Shown: positions 1 through 5,791 of the stretch, piece by piece
Numbering within the stretch: position 1 is the stretch's first letter
Layout of the letters: each line of letters begins with the position of its first letter
Assembly: GCF_043951865.1 (NCBI RefSeq)
Contig: NZ_JBINJF010000067.1
Span: 1 to 6,025, forward strand
DNA length: 6,025 nucleotides
Reading direction: 5' to 3'
DNA from: JAMQKA01 sp043951865
Lineage (GTDB): Bacteria > Bacteroidota > Rhodothermia > Balneolales > Balneolaceae
Notes under the pieces: generated by a model
Databases searched by the model: none
What the model saw: only the letters and a program-made list of their open reading frames with translations
Told to the model about the DNA's origin: nothing
Translations under genes and position numbers: made by a program

Positions 1-443
1 GGATGGAACGTGGATTCGACCCCCCGGGCGGCGGCCCGGCGCGCCACGCTGTTGAGGTTGGCCACCAGGTTCTTTCGCCGGGCGGCGACATCGTGACGAC
101 CCGCCGGCTCGTGGACCAGGCACAGCAGGGCCCCCGGGAACTTCGAGGTTAATTCAATAATTTCGTCGGCTTTTTTTATTTCCTCCTCTGTTTCCTGCGG
201 GTGGTTCCACGGCAGGGTCAGGGCGATGGCGGCCAACTCAATGCCCTGCTCGTCGAGTTTGGCTTGCAATTTCTCAGGATCGGCCAGCTCCCCCATCCAG
301 TAGGCGATCGGCTCGATCCCGTCAAACCCCGCCCGGGCCGTCACCTCAATCATATGGCCCAGTTCCCCTTCGTGGGCCTCCCCGTTGCCATCCATGAACC
401 ACGTGTACACTTCCGCTCCAAATCGAAATGGTAGGTCTGTCAT
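1..443 (-). CDS. Sugar phosphate isomerase/epimerase-type TIM barrel protein, 5' part only
   Basis: The gene begins at the ATG at 443-441 and runs off the left edge after 147 full codons, so the C-terminal half is missing. The protein starts MTDLPFRFGAEVYTWFMDG and has no signal peptide, so it should be cytoplasmic. The pattern of the xylose-isomerase-like TIM barrel family (AP endonuclease 2 / IolE-like, PF01261) is visible: first strand at residues 6-16, the AxxGFDGIEP motif at about 38-45 closing the second strand, GIELAAIAL at about 75-83, and STFHP at the cut edge. Known members are metal-dependent isomerases, epimerases, dehydratases or 3-oxo-glycoside lyases, and the metal ligands that would separate these lie outside the window. 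No Shine-Dalgarno is seen; the 30 bases upstream are AT-rich. It lies 129 bases behind the epimerase gene on the same strand. It is markedly GC-rich, with lines 1-60 and 61-120 both above 70% GC. Family call fairly sure; reaction unknown. Confidence 0.82.
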   Translation of the reverse strand, partial: MTDLPFRFGAEVYTWFMDGNGEAHEGELGHMIEVTARAGFDGIEPIAYWMGELADPEKLQAKLDEQGIELAAIALTLPWNHPQETEEEIKKADEIIELTSKFPGALLCLVHEPAGRHDVAARRKNLVANLNSVARRAAARGVESTFH

Positions 444-572
444 AAGTATGTTGTTTTAAGTGTTAGAAAAATTAAACTGAAATTGATTTCAAAAATCAGA
501 TCGTTTCACGATACATAAACAGATTCTTACAGGTCTTGCAAGAACCTGGAATGAAGAGTTTTTTTCGTAATG
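444..572 (-). promoter_or_regulatory. AT-rich intergenic leader with three short inverted repeats
   Basis: This is the longest gap in the window, between the epimerase stop and the start of the next TIM barrel gene. On the minus strand it holds, in order, CAGGTTCTTGCAAGACCTG (548-530, imperfect with one bulged base), ATCGTGAAACGAT (512-500, 5-bp arms, 3-base loop) and TGATTTTTGAAATCA (498-484, 6-bp arms, 3-base loop). None is followed by a proper U-run in the direction of transcription, so a simple intrinsic terminator is not supported. A weak match to the Bacteroidota -7 box, TAATTTTT, follows at about 473-466, with a TTTG 15 bases upstream of it, which is short for that promoter class. The region may carry its own promoter or an RNA leader for the downstream gene; function is not established. 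Confidence 0.3.
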
Positions 573-1538
573 TTAAAGCCCATGTTTTTCCCGCATCGAT
601 TGTATAAATTTGAATCCTTCCTCGGCCATATGCCAGGGCTCGTTATATTCGCGCCATACGTTGATAGCGTTGGCAAAATTTGGGTCATTGCGCGTAAACG
701 CTTCAATAGTCAACCACCCCTCGTAACCGATGTCAGCCAGTGTAGCAAACGCATCATCCCACGGCACATGACCAGATCCCGGCGTCCCCCGATCATTTTC
801 ACTAATATGAACATGTCCCAGTATGGGCGCAACACTCGTTATTGCATCACCGAGTTTCTTCTCTTCGATATTGGCATGATGGGTATCGAAATGGACGGTC
901 ACGTTGGGATGGTCTACCTCCCGGACCAACCCGCCCACCTGCTGCATGGTATTGCACAGGTAACACTCAAATCGGTTGATTGCCTCCAGGGCCAGGGTAA
1001 TATCTGCCGTTGCTGCATATTCTCCCGCCTCACGCAACACCTCCGCACTACGTGCATATTCCTCTGCAGTAGGTGGATTCCTGGTAAAATGAGCAAAGGC
1101 CGAGTGGAAGGGTCCACATATGAGCTCAGCGTTAAGATCAACGGCCCGGTCCACGGCCCATTTCATGCGGTCCAGGGCTTTTTGCCTGACTTCGGCAGAC
1201 GCGTCTATTGGATTTTCATCGGGTCCCACTGCCAACACACAGGTCGACTTCAGATCCATATTTTGAAATTCCTGTCCAAATTTTTTGTAGATTGCCGTAT
1301 CACGAGAATCCATGGGGCATTCGATGCCGTCGTAGCCGATCTTCCTTAATCGTTCTACCAGCGGAAGCTGATCCTCCAAAATTACGGCCGACCATGCCAA
1401 CAGATTAAAACCAACGTTTGTCATACTATCTCCATTTTGTGAATTACTATTTGCACAGGCCGGCAGTGCCGTCGAGATAAAGGGCAAGGCACTGAGCGAG
1501 CCTAATTGCTTTAAAAATTCTTTTCGATTTGTGGGCAT
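573..1538 (-). CDS. Ketose 3-epimerase (D-tagatose/D-psicose 3-epimerase family), probable exported lipoprotein
   Basis: A 321-aa TIM barrel. The catalytic signature of the D-tagatose 3-epimerase family is complete: LALEAINRFE (E185, E191), HFDTHHANIEE (D218, H221), GHVHISENDRGTPG (H244, R250) and WLTIEAF (E279). The four metal ligands E185-D218-H244-E279 are spaced 33, 26 and 35 residues apart, as I recall for E152-D185-H211-E246 of the Pseudomonas cichorii enzyme. E191, H221 and R250 fall at the positions of its substrate-contacting residues. Family members interconvert ketoses at C3 with Mn2+. The oddity is the N-terminus: TNRKEFLKQLG (a Tat-like motif with RK in place of RR), a short hydrophobic stretch, then the lipobox LPAC with C28, then a Ser/Asn/Gly-rich linker to residue 38. 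This suggests a lipid-anchored, exported enzyme, whereas characterised relatives are cytosolic. The start at 1538 lacks a Shine-Dalgarno, while an internal ATG at residue 39 has one. The gene follows the sulfatase by 65 bases. The exact sugar substrate is unknown. Confidence 0.88.
   Translation of the reverse strand: MPTNRKEFLKQLGSLSALPFISTALPACANSNSQNGDSMTNVGFNLLAWSAVILEDQLPLVERLRKIGYDGIECPMDSRDTAIYKKFGQEFQNMDLKSTCVLAVGPDENPIDASAEVRQKALDRMKWAVDRAVDLNAELICGPFHSAFAHFTRNPPTAEEYARSAEVLREAGEYAATADITLALEAINRFECYLCNTMQQVGGLVREVDHPNVTVHFDTHHANIEEKKLGDAITSVAPILGHVHISENDRGTPGSGHVPWDDAFATLADIGYEGWLTIEAFTRNDPNFANAINVWREYNEPWHMAEEGFKFIQSMREKHGL
1425..1433 (-). promoter_or_regulatory. Internal Shine-Dalgarno (GGAG) before Met39 of the epimerase
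   Basis: On the minus strand, GGAG (1433-1430) followed by the five bases ATAGT stands directly before the in-frame ATG at 1424-1422. It is the best ribosome binding site seen in the window, and the annotated start of the same gene has none. Initiation here would give a 283-aa protein without the leader, beginning MTNVGFNLLAWS, which is where the cytosolic ketose 3-epimerases start. The GGAG overlaps the codons for Asn-Gly-Asp in the linker, so it may be chance. Confidence 0.4.
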
Positions 1539-1570
1539 GGTAATCGGAACTAATTACTGTTTAACTTCCC

Positions 1571-1588
1571 TGTGTTAATATTATCACA
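1571..1588. promoter_or_regulatory. 18-bp imperfect palindrome, candidate operator
   Basis: TGTGTTAATATTATCACA is an inverted repeat with eight of nine base pairs matching: TGTG/CACA arms around the AT-rich core TAATATTA. It sits in the 65-base gap between the sulfatase stop and the epimerase start, 33 bases upstream of the epimerase ATG, a position that suits a transcription factor site. The TGTG-CACA arms recall Crp/Fnr-type sites, but the arm spacing here is 10 bases rather than 8, so the fit is not canonical. A GATAAT -10-like hexamer lies within it on the minus strand. Confidence 0.3.
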
Positions 1589-1603
1589 CATGTTGATTTA
1601 TCT

Positions 1604-3625
1604 TCAGTTTTCCCATTTAAATACTGCAGGTTCGTTCGGCATAGCCCCACGAGTATGGCTTACGATTTCCTCCTTTTCCAAGACTCTGCCGTAAGCTACA
1701 ACATGATCTATCTCTCCGACAAAGTTATAGCCATTGTAGCCATTTCCACTTAATCCCGCTCCTATATTAAATGTTTGACCGGCCTTGTTGGGACTTAACT
1801 GGCTATCTGTTTTAATTTCAAGATTACCATTGATATATACGAGGGGTTGCTTATCCTGAATAACAAATGCCAGGTTATACCACTGGTCTATCTCAATATT
1901 TTTCTCGACCATCATTTCCTGGCCAGAATCAGTAAACATCAAGCTTGAATTTCGGATATATAACGTTTTATCTCCTGTCCAGGCATTCTCTTCAAACGGA
2001 TTTCCACTGAGGTCGGTTTGAGAGAAGATTGTTCCCCCACCCGTTGACTTGAACTTCAGCAAGATCGTCTTATCGCCCGTTCCAACAGGTAAATTGTCAG
2101 AGGAATGTATTGGATCGGGGGCCAGTTTACCCAGATTGGGTTTGCTGCCATTATCCTCGGGGAGATCACCTAATTCTTTTTGGAGCCTTGTTAATTCAGT
2201 TTTAAGCTGGCCGGTTACCTGATTATAATCGGGATCACCGTACAGATTCTTCATCTCTTTGGGATCCTCCTTTATATCGTAGAGTTCCCACTGATCTATG
2301 CGGTTATAGTAGATAAGTTTATGGTCGTAGGTCCGCACCCCATAATGTGGTTCGGTATCAAAATGGGAAAAATAGTATCGGTAATACATCGAATTTCGCC
2401 AGTCAGACGGTTGATTTCCCCTCAAAAGGGGCAGAAAACTTCGGCCCTGCATTTCCGGGTGTGGTTCCAACCCGGCGACATCCAGTATGGTGGGGGCGTA
2501 ATCCACATTCAGGACCATTCCATCACTTACTGATTTCTTTTCTACCTCCTGTGGCCAACGAACGAGCAGCGGCATCCCCAGGGCTTCCTCATACATGAAG
2601 CGTTTGTCATAGAGCCCGTGCTCTCCAAGGAAAAATCCCTGGTCGCCGGTGTACATGATGATCGTATTTTGGGCCAATCCTGATTCATCGAGATAATCCA
2701 GCAGTCGCCCCATATTATCATCTACGCCCTTAACCGAACGGAGATACTTCTTCATGTACATTTGATATATTTTTCTCGTCTTGGCATCGCCTTCCAGGCC
2801 TTCCGTTTCTCTTTTCAGCTGGGCAGGGTCGCTCCAGTTCAGGGCGATATCATCCAGGTGCTGCGTAGTTTGCTTCAGGGCATCACTCCGACCATCGTAA
2901 TTGTCCAGCAAGTTCGATGGCTCGGGGATCTCGACGTCGGCCAGATAACCATCGTAGCGTTCAGCATAATCCCAGGGATCGTGGGGAGCCTTGAAATTGG
3001 CAAACAGCATAAAGGGCTTGTCACCAGATTGCTTATTCTTTAAATAGTCCAGCGTTTGATCCGTAATAACATCAGAAGAGTGACCCTCAAACTGGGTTCT
3101 TTGGCCATGTTTAACCCATCCACTGGGATGCTCATCACCTTTTTGGATAAACTCGGGATCAAAGTAATCTCCCTGTCCAGGAAGCACAGAAAAATAATCG
3201 AATCCCACCGGATTGGAATGCAGATGATATTTCCCGATATGGGCTGTCTCATACCCGGCTCGCTGCATCATTTTCGGCAGGGTGGGCTGACTGTGATCAA
3301 GCGCAGTAAATTTATATACCCCATTTTTATGGGAATATTTCCCTGTTAATAACACGGCCCGGCTGGGGGTACAGATGGAGTTGGTGACAAACGCATTGTT
3401 GAAAAGCATCCCCTCATCAGCAAGGCGGTCGATGTTGGGTGTGGGCGCGATATCAGCCAGCATACCACCGTAGGCACTTATGGCCTGTGAGGTGTGGTCA
3501 TCTGACATGATGAAAATAATATTTGGCCTCGAGTCATTTTGACCGCTTGAGCTACCATCTTGATTACCGGCACAGGAAATCGATAGCCATAGAATGATAC
3601 AACCAACAATGAGATTCTTAATCAT
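1604..3625 (-). CDS. Type I (formylglycine) sulfatase lipoprotein with C-terminal LamG/ConA-like domain
   Basis: A 673-aa exported sulfate ester hydrolase. Residues 1-17 form a Sec signal ending in LSISC, so C18 is the probable lipidation site (the -3 residue is Ser, a slightly weak lipobox). Sulfatase core about 34-485: RPNIIFIMSDDH with metal ligands D42-D43; the CxPSR signature CTPSR at 85-89, whose Cys must become formylglycine; LLTGKYSHKNG at 92-102; GKYHL with K132 and H134; APHDPW with H215; TGDQGFFLGEHGLYDKR with D328, Q329 and K341. All the expected active-site residues are present. The motif style is that of glycan-directed S1 sulfatases such as GlcNAc-6-sulfatase relatives, but the exact subfamily cannot be fixed by eye. 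Residues about 515-665 form a beta-rich LamG/concanavalin-like module (TILLKF, DQWYNLAFVI, LVYINGN, FVGEIDHVVAYGRVL). At 673 aa it is longer than single-domain family members, which are nearer 500. It depends on a maturase encoded elsewhere. It is the most AT-rich gene here and starts 106 bases after the ThuA gene. Confidence 0.95.
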   Translation of the reverse strand: MIKNLIVGCIILWLSISCAGNQDGSSSGQNDSRPNIIFIMSDDHTSQAISAYGGMLADIAPTPNIDRLADEGMLFNNAFVTNSICTPSRAVLLTGKYSHKNGVYKFTALDHSQPTLPKMMQRAGYETAHIGKYHLHSNPVGFDYFSVLPGQGDYFDPEFIQKGDEHPSGWVKHGQRTQFEGHSSDVITDQTLDYLKNKQSGDKPFMLFANFKAPHDPWDYAERYDGYLADVEIPEPSNLLDNYDGRSDALKQTTQHLDDIALNWSDPAQLKRETEGLEGDAKTRKIYQMYMKKYLRSVKGVDDNMGRLLDYLDESGLAQNTIIMYTGDQGFFLGEHGLYDKRFMYEEALGMPLLVRWPQEVEKKSVSDGMVLNVDYAPTILDVAGLEPHPEMQGRSFLPLLRGNQPSDWRNSMYYRYYFSHFDTEPHYGVRTYDHKLIYYNRIDQWELYDIKEDPKEMKNLYGDPDYNQVTGQLKTELTRLQKELGDLPEDNGSKPNLGKLAPDPIHSSDNLPVGTGDKTILLKFKSTGGGTIFSQTDLSGNPFEENAWTGDKTLYIRNSSLMFTDSGQEMMVEKNIEIDQWYNLAFVIQDKQPLVYINGNLEIKTDSQLSPNKAGQTFNIGAGLSGNGYNGYNFVGEIDHVVAYGRVLEKEEIVSHTRGAMPNEPAVFKWEN

Positions 3626-3653
3626 CTTTATAATCCCGTTAAATTAATCCGAA

Positions 3654-3686
3654 CAATCTTAAAGGCAACCTATTTTCATATCCAAA
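3654..3686 (-). promoter_or_regulatory. Candidate Bacteroidota-type promoter for the sulfatase gene
   Basis: On the minus strand, TTTG (3686-3683) is followed after 21 bases by TAAGATTG (3661-3654), which matches seven of eight positions of the -7 consensus TAnnTTTG known from Bacteroides; the spacing lies within the 17-23 range accepted for that promoter class. Transcription would begin near 3647, giving a leader of roughly 20-25 bases before the sulfatase ATG. The 106-base gap leaves room for separate control. The match was found by eye and the region is AT-rich, so chance is possible. Confidence 0.3.
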
Positions 3687-3731
3687 TTCCGTTCGGAGCC
3701 TTGCCCGGATTTTAAAAAATGCTGACTGTTT

Positions 3732-4658
3732 TTACGTCTTATTCAGCCAGCGAACGGCGTTTTCCAGTATTTTTAGCGTTCGCTCATCTTTGAATACCGG
3801 GTACGTTTCATGCCCGGGTCGGAAGTAAAAAATTCGACCCTCACCGAGCTGCCACACCATGCCGCTCCGAAACCATTCGCCGGTAGACCAGCGCTCTTCA
3901 AACACAACCTCGTCAGGCTCCGGCACATGAAATGGCTCGTCATACATCTCGGATTGAGGAACTTCAAAGCTTTCCGACAATCCATGTGCAATGGGATGAT
4001 TAGACCGAATAAACCGACCATAACTTGGTTTCCCATCATCCCGGTATGCCGGGAAACAACAGTATGGAAGGTGCACATTGATCCTTTCCCTCCCATCCGG
4101 ATACTTGCGAACCTGGGTATAGGGAGTGACCCTGGTATCATATTCAGGGGTGGTAAATCGATCCGGTGGAAATATGTAGTTAATCTCATGACCCGGGAAC
4201 TCTTCTTCCGCTCTTTTTTGCGTTACCCGGTTCATCGCCTCCATAAACGGGGTGGACCAGTGGGCTGAATGGAGCGTGATCATCGATAGCGTTCCTTTCT
4301 CAATCCTATCAATAATTTTGCGACCCGTTTTCCACTCAATTTCATCCTGCCGGATATGCCCCCACCATATCAGTATGTCAGCCCCATCCATAATTGTATC
4401 AGTCAGTCCCTGCCCGGGATCGTCCAATCCCACAGACTGAATATTCAACCCGGGTTGATTTCGCAAATACCCGGCGATCTCGTTCCCCATGAAGTTTTCA
4501 TACACCTTTTTCTGCTCAGGCTGTCGCTCATCCCAAACGACGACATTGATGTCCCCAGTCTGACTGGCAGAATTGAATATAGTAATGGAGGAAACCAGGC
4601 TCATGCCGGAAAGTGACAGCAATGCCTGTTTTATAAATTGTCGTCGTTTATACGGCAT
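3732..4658 (-). CDS. ThuA family protein with twin-arginine signal peptide
   Basis: A 308-aa protein of the ThuA family (glutamine-amidotransferase-like fold, PF06283). The N-terminus KRRQFIKQALLSLSG is a good Tat signal (R5-R6-x-F8-I9-K10) with cleavage expected near residues 30-33, so the folded protein should be exported. The mature part begins INVVVWDERQPEQKKVYENF (37-56). Family motifs follow: ADILIWWGH (93-101), LHSAHWSTPF (129-138), HPIAHGL (221-227), EMYDEPFHVPEPDEVVFEERW (237-257), a FRSG turn (263-266), and GRIFYFRPGHETYPVF (274-289) with R280, H283 and E284, ending in the usual AVRWLN. ThuA of rhizobia acts with the dehydrogenase ThuB in using trehalose, maltitol and sucrose isomers through 3-keto derivatives; whether this exported relative does likewise is inference. 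It lies 53 bases after another ThuA-like gene but is clearly a different branch. The start is supported by AAGG at 4669-4666, seven bases before the ATG. Confidence 0.9.
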   Translation of the reverse strand: MPYKRRQFIKQALLSLSGMSLVSSITIFNSASQTGDINVVVWDERQPEQKKVYENFMGNEIAGYLRNQPGLNIQSVGLDDPGQGLTDTIMDGADILIWWGHIRQDEIEWKTGRKIIDRIEKGTLSMITLHSAHWSTPFMEAMNRVTQKRAEEEFPGHEINYIFPPDRFTTPEYDTRVTPYTQVRKYPDGRERINVHLPYCCFPAYRDDGKPSYGRFIRSNHPIAHGLSESFEVPQSEMYDEPFHVPEPDEVVFEERWSTGEWFRSGMVWQLGEGRIFYFRPGHETYPVFKDERTLKILENAVRWLNKT

Positions 4659-4669
4659 AATATGACCTT
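4659..4669 (-). promoter_or_regulatory. Ribosome binding site of the Tat-exported ThuA gene
   Basis: On the minus strand, AAGG (4669-4666) precedes the ATG at 4658 by the seven bases TCATATT. It supports this start, which also gives the complete twin-arginine leader. Most other starts in the window lack such a site. Confidence 0.45.
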
Positions 4670-4711
4670 ACCCGGAATCCCTTTTTATTTAAAATCCTGT
4701 CGAAAGATTCC

Positions 4712-5764
4712 TTATTCAAAATCAGAAGGTGTTAATCCACGTTGATGATCACCAAACCCGAACATGGTGGGATTGTACCCCCCAACGTAATCGACGTTGG
4801 TTTCCTCCGGGATCTGTTGGTCCATGCCGACGGCCCAGAAGCAGCCGTTGAGCACCAGACGCCGCAGATCCTCGCTTTCCAGGTCAACAGAAGCTCCCAT
4901 GGTGGTGGTAAACACGCGCCCGGTATTGCCCGCCTCGCTGGTGTAATGTTTTGTCCAGGCCACCGGCATGGCGGACTGTTCCCACTCCACCGGGCTGTCC
5001 GGTGACATGCCCTCTGTGGAGAGCCCCCATACCACCACCTGGGCATCGCCGTGGAGCTGGCGGGTGCCATACACATCGGTTGGTCCCCAGATGTCCTCAA
5101 CCCCACGCAGGATGGCGTGATTTTGCCGTTCCTTTATGCCATCCACTATTCCGCGAGTACCTTCATCACCGTGGGCGCCGTGGTGGTCGATCCAGGTCTC
5201 GCCCAGAATCTGCCGGCCAAACCCGTCTTCCCATCCTTTCTCGGTGCTTTTAAACGAGTAGTGCGCGTACGGACTGTCAGGATTGCGCTCATACTGGAAG
5301 GCGTGAGTGGCTGTTCTCATACCGACGATCGGCTTACCCGCATTGACGTAGTCCACAATGTGCTTCATCTGCTCGTCGGGCAGCTCACGGAAGCGTGTAA
5401 AAATCACCATCAGATCTGCGTTTTGCAGGTTGTGCAGTCCCGGAATGTTGGTCTGCAGCTCCGGGTCAATCTCGCCGGTTTCCGGATCTATGGCAAACAG
5501 AACTGTGGCTTTAAAGCCGTGGCGTTTGGCCAGGATTTTCCCCAGCATCGGCAGGGCTTCCTCGGAGCGATACTCTTCATCCCCGCTGACGAGCACAATG
5601 TGCTGGCCGTTGCCCGGACCCTCGGCCGGCTGGTAGGTGATCCACTGCTCGCCCTGCTGGGCAAACAGGGCCTCCGGAGGTGCCAGTAGTACTCCCAACA
5701 ACAGGCAGGCTATAACTTGAATAATTTTTTTTGGCGACAATTTCATAATCAATTCTGGTTTCAT
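4712..5764 (-). CDS. Exported ThuA-like (glutamine-amidotransferase-fold) protein
   Basis: A 350-aa secreted protein. Sec signal about residues 7-35 (KLSPKK, then a long Leu/Ala/Val stretch, then LFA before QQ), so it is probably periplasmic. ThuA-like domain about 54-313: HIVLVSGDEEYRSEEALPML (55-74), the DLMVIFTRFRELP strand and turn (117-129), NAGKPIVGMRTATHAF (141-156), GETWIDHHGAHG (188-199), HAILRGVEDIWGPTDVYG (216-233), MPVAWTKHY (266-274), and the C-terminal block GRVFTTTMGAS...LNGCFWAVG (282-313). The tail IPxxxxVDYVGGYNPTMFGFG is typical of the version common in Planctomycetota, Verrucomicrobiota and Bacteroidota, often encoded beside cytochrome- or dehydrogenase-type proteins, as seems true here. 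Reaction not established. The start at 5764 gives the longest form; Met7 (5746) would give a more compact signal peptide, and neither has a clear Shine-Dalgarno. GC-rich. The gap to the upstream gene is only 27 bases, so cotranscription is likely. Confidence 0.87.
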   Translation of the reverse strand: MKPELIMKLSPKKIIQVIACLLLGVLLAPPEALFAQQGEQWITYQPAEGPGNGQHIVLVSGDEEYRSEEALPMLGKILAKRHGFKATVLFAIDPETGEIDPELQTNIPGLHNLQNADLMVIFTRFRELPDEQMKHIVDYVNAGKPIVGMRTATHAFQYERNPDSPYAHYSFKSTEKGWEDGFGRQILGETWIDHHGAHGDEGTRGIVDGIKERQNHAILRGVEDIWGPTDVYGTRQLHGDAQVVVWGLSTEGMSPDSPVEWEQSAMPVAWTKHYTSEAGNTGRVFTTTMGASVDLESEDLRRLVLNGCFWAVGMDQQIPEETNVDYVGGYNPTMFGFGDHQRGLTPSDFE

Positions 5765-5791
5765 TCCGATTTCTGTTTACTGCTTAGAATG

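Noticed and set aside
530..548. Intrinsic terminator after the epimerase gene
   Set aside because: The stem is short with a bulge, and the bases following it on the minus strand (TAAGAATCTG) are not a U-run.
570..1349. Long plus-strand open frame of 259 codons opposite the epimerase
   Set aside because: It lies fully antisense to a gene with complete catalytic motifs; its product shows no domain pattern.
1571..1588. Classical Crp site
   Set aside because: The TGTG and CACA arms are 10 bases apart instead of the 8 expected for TGTGA-N6-TCACA, so only a generic operator is proposed.
3773..4189. Minus-strand open frame of 138 codons in another frame of the ThuA gene
   Set aside because: It is out of frame with the ThuA motifs and has no recognisable content; there is no sign that the main frame is broken.
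4674..4711. GGAATC / GATTCC inverted repeat between the two ThuA-like genes
   Set aside because: Six-base arms around a 26-base AT-rich loop are too weak for a terminator or operator and can arise by chance.
5051..5689. Plus-strand open frame of 212 codons opposite the Sec-exported ThuA-like gene
   Set aside because: It is antisense to a clear ThuA-like gene in GC-rich DNA, where stop-free antisense frames are common; no motif or ribosome binding site seen.
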